The notes beneath the pieces were generated by a model that was given only the letters and a program-made list of their open reading frames with translations, was not told the origin of the DNA and did no database searches. Below, piece by piece: positions 11,935 through 24,130 of a stretch of DNA of 64,000 bases (position 1 is the first letter of the stretch; each line of letters begins with the position of its first letter). The stretch is from NCBI GenBank assembly GCA_032871835.1, contig CM065296.1:568001-632000 (forward strand), given 5' to 3'. A program made the position numbers and the translations under genes. The DNA is from Dipteronia dyeriana. Lineage: Eukaryota; Streptophyta; Magnoliopsida; Sapindales; Sapindaceae.

Positions 11935-12215
11935 GCCAGTTTAATAAGATACTTGGCATAAAGATTACAAGAGCCAGTTTAATAAGATACTTGGCATTAA
12001 AATTATTCGAGTGATAACCGGTTTAATAAGATACTCGGTGAAGTTACCCGAACATTAGAGTTAGTCAGTTTAACAAGATACTTGTCATGAAGATTGCAAC
12101 AGCCAGTTTAATAAGATACTTGACGCCAAAAATTATTCGGGGGACAAAACCGGTTTAATAAGATACTAGGTTAAGTTACCCGAATAGATAGCTGGTTTAA
12201 TAAGATACTCGGCAA
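11935..12215 (+). repeat. Tandem repeat array inside the Tat element
   Basis: Seven copies of a core close to CAGTTTAATAAGATACTTGG start near 11935, 11974, 12018, 12065, 12103, 12149 and 12191, about 38-47 bp apart. Copies 1-3 and 4-6, with their linkers, match each other as a higher-order unit of about 129 bp. Tandem repeats at this position, between integrase and the antisense ORF, are known in Tat/Ogre elements. Confidence 0.8.
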
Positions 12216-12639
12216 CAATAAAGTCAAGTTGAAAAAATTCCTTGAAGCAATAAAGTCAGATCAAGATCATTCGATTCAGAAAAGTTACTCGGGATTTTAT
12301 TAATCTCAAAAGAATGTTACAAAGAATTCTTTACAAAAGAATGTTAGGATTACAAAGAATTTTCTACAAAAAACTAATGAAAATTCTACAAAAATTAAGG
12401 TTGTGAACTTTTGCCAATTCTCGGGTCGGGCACCATCTCGTACTCCCGAAGCAGACTTTCATTAGAAGGCCAATCAATTGTGTCAACTGAATAGTCCATC
12501 CATTGGCTGTAATCTTCTTCTGGGATCGACCCGACATCAAGCACCACACCCTTCACGACCGACTATTGACTAGTGTAAAAAGTCTAGAGGGAGTGCTCAG
12601 ATGGAACCTCCAAATGCATCTTAGCCTCGGCTACCGCAG

Positions 12640-15339
12640 TAAGCTCTCCACTCCTTCATCTGAGCTCGAAGAGATTCCAAGGACCGATCCACATGATGTT
12701 TGATTGATAACTCCCAGTTGGTTCAGGCCTTCTCAGTCACCCTATTCTTAACTTTGAAGAACTCGCCAGCTGAAACTAGCCCTCGCTGAAACTCCCGAAG
12801 GAGAAAGACATCGTAGGCAGGGTATCTTTTAAAACGATCAACCTCCTGGACTTCAAGTTCCAGCCTAGCTTCTTTAGATAGAGATTCGACTGTCAGAGCT
12901 TGGCGTTCCAAGTCCTCTATCTTCTGTTCATATACCAACTTGGACTGCTCCGCTTCTTGCTCAGCCTTAAGCATAGATTCTTGGACAGAAGATAATAAGT
13001 TTTGAAGTGATGTAACTTTCTCTTCTGCCAAAGAAGCCCTCTCATCGGCCTCCATCTGTTTCTTCAGACAGTGGTGGGCAAAAACTTAGGCAGAACCAAC
13101 CTCTTGTTGATAAGCCGCTTTAACCCGAGCATGGCTATCCTCACTTTCCTTCAACTGAGCCTCGAGACGCCTTATTCTATCAGCTTGATGTTGCTGCGTC
13201 TGAACCAGCTCAACGAACTCGGCCACCATCTACAAAGAAGTTTAATTAAAAACCTAGCAAAAAAAATGAGCAAAACAATTGAAGTTAAGGATAACTTACA
13301 TAAGATGCACCGTTAAAGACGTTTTAAAGACGGTCTGACAGAGAGCCATCCCGAAAACAACTCCAGCGGTTTTCCCGGATGAAAGCCCGACCGGATGACA
13401 TCTTCAGCAGCATATCATGGGGAGAAGGATATAAAGGAACCCCTCAGGGTTCAGCCCCTTAATCTTCAACCTCGGGGGGAGGGAAACCCCTGTTCGGCTC
13501 CAAAGTCTCTGCATCCGTCGATGCAAGGGAACCCATGTTCGGCTCTGAAGTCTCCACATCTACCGATGCTCCAACATCAATGCTCGGGGGAATGTCAGTC
13601 ATAATATCTTCGTCGCTGGATTCAATAAAAGAGATCACCCGAGGGACCTTGAGAGGGCGAGTTCGAAAGCTGACTATCTTTCGATTCTCAGCCCGAGAAC
13701 GGTGGAAGCTGAGATCAGCTGCAGGATCTTCCTGAGCCTCATCCCGGAAAGACTCAAAAAACTCAGGACCTGAAGGTACTTGTCCTGTTGAGGAATTATC
13801 TCCATCACCGGCGTCTAACAGCACAGCAGGTCCTTCACCAAAACCCTCACTCTGCCTCTCCTCATCATCAGGCAGTTGAGTCGGGCCTCTCGGACCACTA
13901 GTCTCCTCTACGGTCGGTTGAACAACGTCCTCAGGGACATATTTGGGAACTTGCTCTTCGACCGCATCAGGTTCCGCGTCAGACTCAAGCGGGGTAATGC
14001 CGTCATTGCTCTAATGAGAAGCTTCTTTTCGACTCGCCTGAAGAAGGGCCTGAAGAATAGACTTCACTTGACGAGCCTGAAGATCGCAGACGATGTCTGT
14101 ATCGTCCACTTAGAAGAAAAGAGGAACCATGTCAGAATATAAAATCAAAAAATAATAATAGAAATAGAGCCACAAAGATCATTTACATCGTCTGCGGTAG
14201 CTCGAAATCTGTTTGAAGAAGCTGAACTCTATCATCTTTGACTCAGTAAAGAGATAAGTCTTGCTCCTCTTTTCCAGAGTGCGAACTGTTGCCCGAGTAA
14301 GTCTGGTCAGCTCAGTATCGCTGTAATCAATTTTCTTCCTGTTCCATATCTCGGGGGAACAGAAGAAACGGGGGACTTTCAACACTGCCCGTGTATCCCC
14401 AGATTTGAGGGTGACTTCAAGATCGAGACTCCCTCCTGTGAAAAATCAACTGTTTTTCAAGAACTTGTTGGATGTAGGGAATCCCCATACGAAACCCCTT
14501 TTTTTAGGGTCATCAGAGATATCAGTTCCCTGATTCACCTTTGTCCTCTTGGGGACCCAACAGTCTGGCGAATTAGACATGAGGAAATAGGTTCCTATCC
14601 TGCCATACTGCCTCAGCGTGAAGAAATGCCTGATTTCACTCGGGGAGAGCGGCGACAGGTTCATCCGGTTGTACATGTGCCACATGCACATCAAGATTTT
14701 GCAGTTGTACGGGGCCAGTTGGGTCGGAGTGATCCCTACTTCAGCCAGAAACCAGGCGATGAATGGCTAAAAATGGAGAGTGACGTCGCAGCAGAGCATG
14801 GATCCATAAATCGTCACCATGCCCGGGGGAGGATTCCACACGGCTCTATCACCCGCTGGAATCAGAGTGGCAGAATTAGGCAGATCGAATCAGGCAAGAT
14901 ACTTCTCTATCTTATCTGGCCCGACCACATTCAGCTCGGTGTCAAACCCACTCAGGCAGTCAGCAGAGAAAGTGAGATGAGACGCCCTGAACGTCTCTTC
15001 GACATCGTTCTCGTTGACAGTTTGCTCTCTGATCCGAATATCGCCCGAGTTGTGCTTACGGACTTTACTTATGCTTTGATGTTTCCCCATCCTTCGAAGA
15101 GGTACCCTGTGATTAGAAACGTCAGAATCATAACTAGATGAAGAACTGGATATAAGACTAAAAGTGAGGTCAGGGTAAAGCTCAGAAACATCATCTTCTA
15201 AAAATGGAGGTTCATCAGCAGGGATTTCTCCCAGTAATCTTCTAATATATGAAACCAACTGGAAATCCCCACGTTCTAATACATCAAGAGTAATATTAAA
15301 AAGTCGATGACGGGAAGATGGCTCCATTAAAACTAACAT
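12640..15339 (-). pseudogene. Antisense additional ORF (aORF) of the Tat element, Transposase_28-like, broken
   Basis: On the minus strand a broken gene runs opposite to gag-pol. The N-terminal part (15339-14890) is leucine-rich then serine-rich. The next part (about 14890-14447) contains W-rich motifs (GMVTIYGSMLCCDVTLHF, FIAWFLAEVGITPTQLAPY, FFTLRQYGRIGTYFL) resembling the 'putative gypsy type transposon' domain (PF04195 family, by motif memory). Then follow 14385-14179, an acidic low-complexity stretch (13824-13459) and a coiled coil (13055-12723) rich in E, A, K and L. Stops separate the pieces (for example at about 14887 and 14446), and some gaps may be introns. The role of such aORFs is not known. 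The gene is inactive here. Confidence 0.6.
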
Positions 15340-15810
15340 TGAATAAAATTTGATGTAAGATTTTCAACGGAGAATCGCGACCTTCTGCGTAAAGAAATTT
15401 GGGTTTGAGAAATTTTTTATGCTGAAAATTGTTGAGAATGAACCAACGTTGTCTCTCAGTGAAGAATTTAAAGAGATGATAGCATGAAACCCTAGGATCA
15501 CAATGCGGGAAAAATGATGATGAGGTTTGATGATGTAGGCGATGCACGGGGAAACGGGTAGATCGTTTCTCATAAATGATATCAAAAAATGAAGAGGCAA
15601 GGGGCACGTGTCAAAAAGAGAACTGGCTTTCACCTTCAGAACTCCAAAATGTCGCCATCAATAAAGATCTCGCGTGAGGCAAATCGAATTTACAGGATCA
15701 CCATTAAGACACACCATTATGACAAGACATTTACTCAGGTACTGAAAAGATATTGACAAACAAATTAAAATACTTTTGCCCGAAGTAAAACCCTATTCAG
15801 CAAAAATATT
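15340..15810. other. Region between the aORF and the polypurine tract
   Basis: This probably holds the promoter and leader of the antisense ORF. No coding feature is supported; short minus-strand ORFs here have no recognisable domain. Confidence 0.4.
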
Positions 15811-16717
15811 TTAAGGGGGTATTGTCATATGTGAATTTTATCGTATATACACGTCATCAACAAAGAGGATAAAATTTCAGGTGGACATCCGAATAGGTAT
15901 TCAGAAAATATCCTATAAGACATCACCAAAAAAGAGAAAACCCGAGTAAGCAGATGTTGAGCAAAACCTACTCAGGGACAATCGACATCATATACTACTC
16001 GAGATCAGTTAACGACACCCGGGACTAGTTAAATGACGTTTCTACTCAGGATCAAATGATATTACTCGGGACCAGCGAGTATTGTCCTTATTCGGGACAA
16101 ATATGAAGAAAACTGAACAAAAAGCTCAGTGATTAATTCACACGGATTATGTTATTAAATACACGAAGATATCCATATCAAGAAGGAAATCCAATGAGAA
16201 CAGAATACTGAGCAGGAAGGGTTCCCAATCAGGCAACAACTTTATTTCTTTAAAAAGACTACGCTCTTATAATGAAACAAGTCCAAATTGGAATACATTA
16301 CTAGAGTCTCATTCGATTTCAATACAAGACTCCGAAACAGGAAAGAAGGCGACGCTTCAAGTAAATAATCATAATTAAATACAAAGATCTATTACTTATA
16401 CAAAGCAGATTAGGGTTCTATAAATATATAAATAGACTCATAATCTCGCCAATATATATATATATATATATACAACAATCATAGAAAAATACAGAGAGAA
16501 GAAAGAGAGATCGAAAATTGTATTTCTATTATTTCATAGTGGATTTTGGCTTGGTTGATCATTCAACCACCCGTGGACGTTTCTCCGGTCATCGGAGTTT
16601 TACCACGTAAAAAACTTGCGTTTTGATTACTTTCTCTTATCTCTTTCTCTTTGAAACCACAACTGAAATCCAATCCTTGTTGACTATTTCTCACACATCG
16701 AGAAATCGACGTCAACA
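15811..16717 (+). repeat. Polypurine tract and 3' LTR of the Tat element
   Basis: The polypurine tract TTAAGGGGGTAT (15811-15822) is directly followed by TGTCATATG at 15823. The LTR closes with GTCAACA at 16717, giving TG..CA ends and a length of 895 bp. Inside are a TATA-like run (tataaatatataaatag, about 16419-16435), a short (TA)n, and a CT-rich U5-like part. No matching 5' LTR exists in the window. Confidence 0.75.
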
Positions 16718-18050
16718 ACTTTATTAAACTAAACATCATTTGTTTGGAAACTTGATTAACTATGTCAATGAAGTCTTAAAGTATGCAAACTTAATACTAA
16801 TTTTCAAGTAAAACCTTCTAGCCATAAATCTGACCACATAACTTTCAACATTTAAGTTGAAAATATTATTACCTTGAAAAATTATTTTCAACTAATTAGT
16901 TCACAACAATTTGACAACTAAGTCAAAACCTTAACTCCAATGACATCCAAAATTGCAATTCAACAAACATGAAATTTATTCAACATATATATCACAAGCA
17001 TACGATTTCTTCCTTCAAATTATACATTATTAACAACATCACCTCTCTCCTCCTAAGAATGTATAATGCATAGATGCAATTATTCTTATAAATAAAACAT
17101 AACATATTCTATAAACTATTACCAATAGTTTCTAACCTTTTACGGCTCTCTCCTTATCTTTTATGAGATCTCTTTTTATACAATTAATCAAAAGACTTAA
17201 AACAGAATTTAAAAAATAATCAAAATGTCCTACGGATCAATTATCTTCATTCTATCTTTGGTTATTTGATTAAAAAGATTATATCTAAACTACAAGAACA
17301 ATCATCAATCTAATTCTAAAACCTAAAGTAGAATTTAGAATACGAGAAGAGTTCGAAGACCCATAAAGATTATTATTTGTAAAATCACAATATAACTCAC
17401 TAAGTGAAATCATAAGTAAGAATCTATTATCTTGAATAAGCTTCAAGATATTACTTTAAATTCTCAATCCCATTATGAAAATTGTACTATGCATTTCAGA
17501 ACCAAAATCGAAAATATCATATAATAAAACGTTTAGAGGTTAAAGATAATTTAAATATTATTATGAATTCAATGTAATTTTAATAAAACCTCTGAACTAC
17601 TTGGACCCTCTTAAATACTGAGTTCATTAGAAGAATTTATAATATAAAATGTATAACAAGAAACAACCCAATAAGTGTTTAATTGATAATCAATCAAATA
17701 TTACAAAACATAAATCAAGGGGTACATTTTCTAGCGATAGCAAATTATTTTATTTGCTCGGTATTTTCTTTGACTTGCTATGTTGAATTGTCAAAATTTC
17801 CAAACTACTTCCTATGGTGTTTGTACCTTATCACTTTTATCAAAATGACAAACAAAAGACATAACTTCATAGAATATATTATTCTCCATCTATTTATAAG
17901 GTACTAGACCTTAACAAACTTTCGACAGTGGGTTCACTAATCTTTATTTATCCTTTAATCATTGATAATTGGAGCATCTCATCAAGTCCATCAAAAAGAT
18001 CCATCAACCAATATCTTACTGAAATGTATTTTTAAATGGTAGAGGTGTTT
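16718..18050. other. AT-rich sequence without genes
   Basis: No ORF with a recognisable domain is present. It may be the internal domain of the minus-strand LTR element whose primer-binding site lies at 19.64 kb, but this cannot be shown. Confidence 0.3.
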
Positions 18051-18054
18051 AAAA

Positions 18055-18510
18055 ATAATTAAATCACAAAATTCATGAGAAAATTCTATCAATTATTAAA
18101 ACTTACCAAATTAATAATCGTTAGCCAACTAAATTCTCAAAATCGAAATGATTAGTCATTACATGAAACATAATCACCCGATTCACGAGAATATTAAAAA
18201 CAGATTATTAATTTAAATCTCACCAATAATCGATAACCGACGAATTTCTCAAAATCTTAATGATTAGTCACTACGTAAAACATAATCATTTGATTTACGA
18301 GAAAATTCTATCAATTATTGTATCAAAATCATTAATAATCGATAGCCGACAAATTTCTTAAAAATCTTAATGACTAGTTCACTACGTGAAAACATAGTCA
18401 TTCGATTCATGAGAATTTTAAAAATCGATTATTAATTTTAAAAACAAACTAATAATTATTATGAAAACTAAATGATTAGTCACTACGTGAAACATAATCA
18501 TCCAAAATCA
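18055..18510. repeat. Tandem repeat, about 110-bp unit, four diverged copies
   Basis: A phrase close to gattagtcactacgtgaaac recurs near 18150, 18262, 18372 and 18473, each preceded by ATTCACGAGAA-like and AATAATCGATAGCC-like phrases, giving a unit of 100-115 bp. It probably lies inside a non-autonomous LTR element. Confidence 0.65.
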
Positions 18511-19636
18511 TAATAATTATTTATGAATTGTAATTATTCTCATAAAAAATTTAGAAAATTTTAAAATTGCCTCATGATTTTGGTAAATTTCAAATTAGCC
18601 TATATATTTATCAAAATATTAAATTGACCCAATTACTTTCTGAAATAAAAAATCCACCCCAACACATAATCAATTACTCATAGATACCTCAATGTTATAT
18701 TAGTTCTAAAAGGGCCCATGCAAATAACAAAACCGTCCAAAACTTAGTCTAATTCATAAAAAATGGCCCAAACCAAAAACCCTAGAACTTCATACGCCGT
18801 CGCCTCAGCCATCATAGCGTCACTAGAAGGACGACACAAGACGGCGTTGCAACCCTTCGACCTGCAAATCGGATCTAGAAATGAGGAACCTCAATTGATC
18901 TACACCGACCGAACGAACGTCGGTCGATTCTCTCAAATCGATCAAACGAACGGCGGTGCAACACCGAGAGGTAGTCGATTTGACCAGATAGTGGTCGAGA
19001 TTGCAATCAACGACCATTGATCATCATCCTCGCAGTAAAACACACGAGATCTCACCGAAATAAGGGCGTTGATCGAGAGGAACGTTGGGTCTGGTTGGCT
19101 GATCTGACCCGATTGCGAAGAACAACGGGTCTGGGCATCAACCCAAGAGACTCATATTAGAGATCTGATCCAACCCCTTTATCGGATCAAAAACTGATCT
19201 AAATCCAACATCCATCTACATCTACCGATCTCATCTAACCATTTATTCATACCGAAGCACGTGTTAAAACAATTCTTGCTTTATTTAACAACCGTAAAAT
19301 AATTCATTACCAGATTTGTAGCAAAAGACACACCTCAAATCAACTAGAATATACTTTTGTTGTTTAACATATGATATACCAGTATAATTTAATAGGCATT
19401 AATAATACACTAAATTGTCGAATCCATATTGTATCAGTTGCAGTAATTGTGTATGTGAAGTCTATGTCAATTGAAACCATTCAAATACAGTGATACACAA
19501 CATAATTACCAAATAACATACAACTTATAAAACCAACACATAATTCAAACATGAATTTAATTTATGGTAGCAACAATTCAATTCTATCCGGTGTGTTTAA
19601 TCACAAAAGGATTCAACATATGTAACAATACGAGTG
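18511..19636 (-). other. Possible internal region of a minus-strand LTR element
   Basis: The sequence lies just inside a primer-binding site read on the minus strand. A short stretch near 18.76-19.2 kb is more GC-rich and contains small ORFs on both strands without known domains. No gag or pol motif is visible, so if this is an internal domain it is non-coding (LARD-like). Confidence 0.3.
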
Positions 19637-19648
19637 GCTCCGATACCA
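19637..19648 (-). other. Primer-binding site of a minus-strand LTR element
   Basis: On the minus strand it reads TGGTATCGGAGC, one base different from the initiator-methionine tRNA site TGGTATCAGAGC used by many plant Copia and other LTR elements. It sits one base inside the GCTTACA end of the adjacent LTR. Confidence 0.65.
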
Positions 19649-19649
19649 C

Positions 19650-20800
19650 TGTAAGCATTATATAAATAAATAATTAAATCTCGTATTGTATACATAAATA
19701 TGAATAGTCGCGTATCTGGAATCACAGCAGAAACCATCCAATTCGTAGAGAGTCTTAATCCCGAAACTATAATGGCGTAATAACCTGAAAAGAAAATAAT
19801 GAAAACAATAGAGAGTTTTCTACTCTCTTCTCACCTTTCTCAGATTGTCTAATGGGGAGACAGTTCTATAACACATTATGTAAGTGAGAGTAGGAACCCC
19901 ATATAAATAGTATAACTTTCAAGAATCCTAACCCAGAAAAGATTCTCAACCATAATAGGATGACTAGTACTAAAAGGAATACTAGACTCACACATATACA
20001 GTAGTCCACAAGGGCGGACCCAGGAAATATTTATAGACCGGGCTAAATTATATATTCAAAAAAAATTCTCAGTACACACAAGTATAACCGATTCATTAGC
20101 TTTCGATTATGGTATTTATCTAATTTTTTTAGTCAATATATTTTAATACTTAATTAGTGGCTCAAAAACTCTCACATTGATTTTTTTAGTCAATATATTT
20201 AAATGCTTAATAAATGACTCACAGACCCTCAAATTGATTTGTTTGTCAATATATATCTTGTTTTTAAATATATTTTACATATTATTCAAATTCACTATTA
20301 ATGACCGGTTTGAATGGTTTAAACTAACAATAGAACAAAATGAAATGAATCAAAATTGTACAATCAAAAAATTGAAATAAAAACAAGGAAATATTATATG
20401 TAAAACAAGCATAAAAGAATACTTTTATCGATTATGATTAATTGTTTGTAAATTTTATTATTGTCTTTTGATTTTAAGTTATGATAATAAATGAAATAAA
20501 TTATACTAATGGTAGGGTATGTAAGTATAATTATAAACAAAATTTATATATAAATATAATTAGACATAATATTAGAGGTGTTAATGCAATTAAACATAAT
20601 AAATATATATTATTATTTTTTTGAAAGAGGGCTGCCCACTACAACTCGGGACAACCCTCCCATTGTTACGCCACTGATAGCACATACCATATCCTACATA
20701 TATTTAATGTACTTAAGGTGTACCGAGCCCAACAATATTGATCACATTAATAACGGACATTATCCGGTCAACTCTCACTTACTTAAATACTCTAATCAAT
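19650..20800 (-). repeat. LTR of the minus-strand element (outer border uncertain)
   Basis: The LTR ends with CTTACA next to the primer-binding site. Going right it contains a CT-rich leader, a TATA-like box (ctatttatatgg on the minus strand, about 19900) and then promoter-like sequence. A separate insertion occupies about 20010-20680. The outer TG end lies somewhere near 20.8 kb, before the KH copy A homology restarts at about 20.88 kb. Confidence 0.45.
20010..20682. mobile_element. Insertion with GGCGGACC-type and TTACGCCACTG ends, probable MITE
   Basis: The left end reads AAGGGCGGACCCAGG and the right end, reversed, CAGTGGCGTAACAATGGGAGG. These are imperfect inverted termini of the GTGGCGGA type, common in plant DNA-transposon derivatives. 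The inside is AT-rich with no transposase. No clear target duplication was found, so the family is open. Confidence 0.4.
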
Positions 20801-20879
20801 TCAGTTTTTCATAAACTCAAAATATAATGTCATATGTTATTCACAATTTTATAAAAATCTTACTACTGCTTCTATATAT

Positions 20880-21020
20880 GATGATAGATAAGGATAAGGT
20901 TTTTTTTCCATTATAATTTCACGGAGACATACATGATGTACCTTAATCGTATATAATAATAAGTTGAGAATTGAGTTCAGTATCATTAAGGCTTGAACTC
21001 AATAACTGTCATGGACTTGG
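20880..21020 (-). repeat. KH copy A intron 1, left part (homologous to about 37.0-37.12 kb)
   Basis: This segment aligns by eye with KH copy B intron 1 (shared phrases ccattataa, gagacatacatgat and ggcttgaa.tcaata..tgt). The homology breaks at 21020 and resumes at 24288, which defines the Copia insertion between them. Confidence 0.7.
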
Positions 21021-21570
21021 TGTTAGAAAATTCTATCATATGGGGCCACACATGTGAACATTAAATTTGTTGTACTATCTTTTGGTTAAGCCTAAATTAA
21101 AATGATCTAATTAAGATTTAAGTATTAAGGCTTAAGGGTATAATTGTCATGGAATTAATGTGTAGATACCAGAGTGCTATTTCTAATTTGTTGAGGGGCC
21201 GAATTAGAAATAGCCAACATATAATAATTTGATTATTATATATATTTAGGGTTATGGTTTCCAAATTATACGATACCTTTTTTTTGTTTCTCTGTATCCC
21301 CTCAACAGAGCATCAAGAACACAGTAGGGTTCATAGAGGATCGTGATAATTTGGAAGATCACAATCCATTCACAAACCTCCAGCGATGGATTCAGGTACA
21401 CTTCCGCTTTCTAGATTTAATTATTTTCTCTTGAATTGATATGGGTTATGTTATATTGTTCAGGGTTTGATTAAGTATGTATAGAAACATGTTTAGGTTA
21501 ATGATTCAGATTAATTTTGTGCCTGAACATGTTGGTTTTGTTTTAATTGTGTTAATCGAAATTCCTAACA
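21021..21570 (+). repeat. Complete forward Copia LTR
   Basis: It starts TGTTAGAAAA and ends ATTCCTAACA, giving TG..CA ends over 550 bp. Its first 400 bp are the inverted partner of 21573-21976. Confidence 0.8.
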
Positions 21571-21572
21571 AG

Positions 21573-21976
21573 ATAATTAAATCTAGAAAGCGGAAGCGTA
21601 CCTGAAACCATCGCTGGAGGTTTGTGAATGGGTTGTGATCTTCCAAATTATCACGATCCTCTATGAACCCTACTGTGTTCTTGATGCTCAGTTGATGGGA
21701 TACAGAGAAACAAAAAAAAGGTATCCTGTAATTTGGGGACCATAACCCTAAATATATATAATAATCAAATTATTATATGTTGGCTATTTCTAATTCGGCC
21801 CCTCAATAAATTAGAAATAACACTCTGGTATCTACACATTAATTCCATGACAATTACACCCTTAAGCCTTAATACTTAAATCTTAATTAGATCACTTTAA
21901 TTTAAGCTTAACCAAAAGATAGCACAACACATTTAATGTTCACATGTGTGGCCCCATATGATAGAATTTTCTAACA
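21573..21976 (-). repeat. Reverse Copia LTR, truncated at its 3' end, with adjoining polypurine tract
   Basis: This is the 3' LTR of the minus-strand pol fragment. On the minus strand a purine-rich GTGGGAGAT lies just upstream, followed by TGTTAGAAAA. It lacks the last 150 bp present in the forward copy. With 21021-21430 it forms an inverted repeat with arms of about 405 bp and a loop of about 140 bp. Confidence 0.8.
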
Positions 21977-22407
21977 ATCTCCCACTAGGCCACATATGTA
22001 ACTTTACAAATGTGTATGACTTTATGAGCTTAAAAATTTTGCTATCACAATTTTAGGGTATATCCGAACAATCTCGTCCATTGATTATGCCGACATAGGA
22101 TCAAAGCGGTTTTCGTCACATTTAGCGTGATTAAACCCATCAATGGTCACGTATACCAACATAACCAAATGACATAAATCAATCATGGATGCGTAGCATG
22201 GAAATTACATGCAATGTGATCTATACATGTCTATTCCAACTGATCCTTCTTTATTCCTTAGTGAGATCAAAACTTAACACAATGTAACAGAGTGTAATTA
22301 ACCGAATACTTTATTTCTGATCAGAAAAACATCCAAATACATAAATGCATAAATATATCCAAAATAAAAATATAGAGCAATACAGTACAAAATTATACAA
22401 ACTCTAA

Positions 22408-24130
22408 TTATAATGTGATATCCTCACACAAAATAACACCTATATGAGCAGTGTGCTCATGAAAGACCTTGAGTGGTAATCCTTTTGTAAGCGGATCCGC
22501 TATCATGGATTTTGTCCCAATGTGCTCTATGGATATATGTCCACTCTGTACTCTTTCCTTCACAACTAGGAACTTAATATCAATATGCTTTGACTTAGAT
22601 GAGCTCCTGTTGTTATTAGAATATAGCACTGCTGACTTATTGTCATAAAATAGTTTGAGTGGTCTTTCAACACCCTCATGAATGCGCAGCCCAGTGACGA
22701 AATTCCGCAGCCATATTCCATGGTTGGATGCCTCATAGCTTGATACAAACTCTGTTGCCATGGTAGAAGAAGCTATAAGTGTCTATTTGGCACTCCTCCA
22801 AGATATAGCTTCACCAGCCAACAAGTATTTGTAGCCCGATGTGGATCTCCTACTGTCTTGGCATCCAGTATAATCAGAGTCGGAATACTTTATTATCTCA
22901 AATTGATCCGATCTCCTATATGTGAACATGTAATATTTTTTTCTTTTCAAATACCTTATAACCTGATTGGCTGCTATCCAATGATCCATTCCAGGGTTAC
23001 TTAAATATCTGCCTAACATACCAACAATGTAGGCAATATCCGGACACGTACACACCTGAGCATACATTAGACTCCCTACAGTTGATGCATAGGGAATCTT
23101 CTGCATTTCCTTAACTTCAAGGTTACTTTTAGGGCACTGGTTGAGACTGAACTTGTCTCCCTTAGCGACGGGGGTGTCACCTGGTTTGTAGTTATGCATG
23201 CCAAACCTTTTGAGCATTGTATCGATATAACTCCTTTGTGATAATCCAAGAATACCCCGAGAATGATCTCGTTGTATCTGAATCCCTAATACAAAAGAGG
23301 CATCACCAAGATCTTTCATCTCAAAATTCTTTGATAGAAATCTCTTGGTTTCATGCAATATGCCTATATCATTTGTGGCAAGCAGTATGTCATCGACATA
23401 TAAAACCAGGAATATGTGATACACACAATTATCAACAATGTTTATCTCAAAACCAAACGAGATAATCACTTGATGAAACTTATGGTACCACTGACGGGAA
23501 GCTTGCTTGAGTCCATAAATGGATTTTGTCAATTTGCAAACCATATTCTTTGGGTCTCCCGACTCAAATTTTTTTGGTTGCACCATATAAATTGTTTCAT
23601 CAATGTCACCATTGAGAAACACCGTCTTGACATCCATCCGATGAAGCTCAAGATCAAAATGTGCAACAAGTGCCATGATTGTCCTAAAAGAGTCTTTCGT
23701 TGAAACTGGAGAGAAAGTCTCTTTATAGTCAATCCCTTCTTTTTGGGTAAAGCCTTTAGCTACAAGATGAGCCTTATACCTCTCCATATTACCTTTTGAA
23801 TCCCTTTTGGTTTTAAATATCCATTTACAACCAATGGGTTTCGCACTTTCTGGTAATGGGACAAGTTCCCAAACCTTATTGCCTTGCATAGACTTATATT
23901 CCCCATTCATGGCATCAATCCACTTTTGAGAGTTGGAACCCTGCATGGCTTGATGGAAGTTGATTGGATCATTTTCCATCATTCCAATATCTTCCTCATG
24001 TTCCTGGAGAAATATGTAAAAAATCGTCCGGAATAGCATTTCTCCTTTCTCTAGTGGATCGCCTTAATGACACTGGTTCTTGAGGTTGTTGAGTTTGTTG
24101 AGTTTGTTGAGTTTGTTCCTCAGGAACAAT
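22408..24130 (-). pseudogene. Copia reverse transcriptase and RNase H, broken
   Basis: The minus-strand frame 24039-22783 contains the Copia RT: WIDAMNGEYKSM, WELVPLPESAKPIGCKWIFKTK, YKAHLVAKGFTQKEGIDY, MDVKTVFLNGDI, KSIYGLKQASRQWY and the catalytic YVDDILLA. It then enters RNase H (YSDSDYTGCQDSRRSTSGY). A frameshift near 22770 leads to 22761-22408, with the RNase H end (YDNKSAVLYSNNNRSSSKSKHIDIK, DPLTKGL). The upstream linker (to 24130) is in another frame because of a further one-base shift near 24020. A short block before FLVLYVDD is deleted in frame. It cannot act on its own. Confidence 0.85.

Larger units (their letters stand above)
6066..16717 (+). mobile_element. Tat-lineage Ty3/Gypsy retrotransposon, 5' truncated, defective
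   Basis: In order, the element carries gag, protease, reverse transcriptase, two RNase H-type domains, integrase, a tandem-repeat spacer, an antisense additional ORF, a polypurine tract and a 3' LTR. This order, especially the second RNase H domain and the antisense ORF between integrase and the 3' LTR, is the known layout of the Tat/Ogre/Retand group. The 5' LTR and primer-binding site are missing; the gag frame starts directly next to a hAT fragment. Several stops and frameshifts make it non-autonomous. It lies within the region expected to be intron 1 of the decayed KH copy A. Confidence 0.85.

Noticed and set aside
11935..12215. Regularly spaced repeats that might suggest a CRISPR array
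   Set aside because: Spacers repeat as a higher-order unit, and it lies inside a plant retrotransposon.
12723..13055. Coiled-coil ORF as an independent host gene
   Set aside because: Position and continuity with upstream minus-strand pieces place it in the Tat antisense ORF.
16439..16471. (TA)n in the Tat LTR as an independent promoter element
   Set aside because: It is a simple repeat next to the likely LTR TATA box; no separate function can be supported.
20578..20814. 78-codon plus-strand ORF
   Set aside because: It spans the end of the MITE-like insertion into LTR sequence; no domain.
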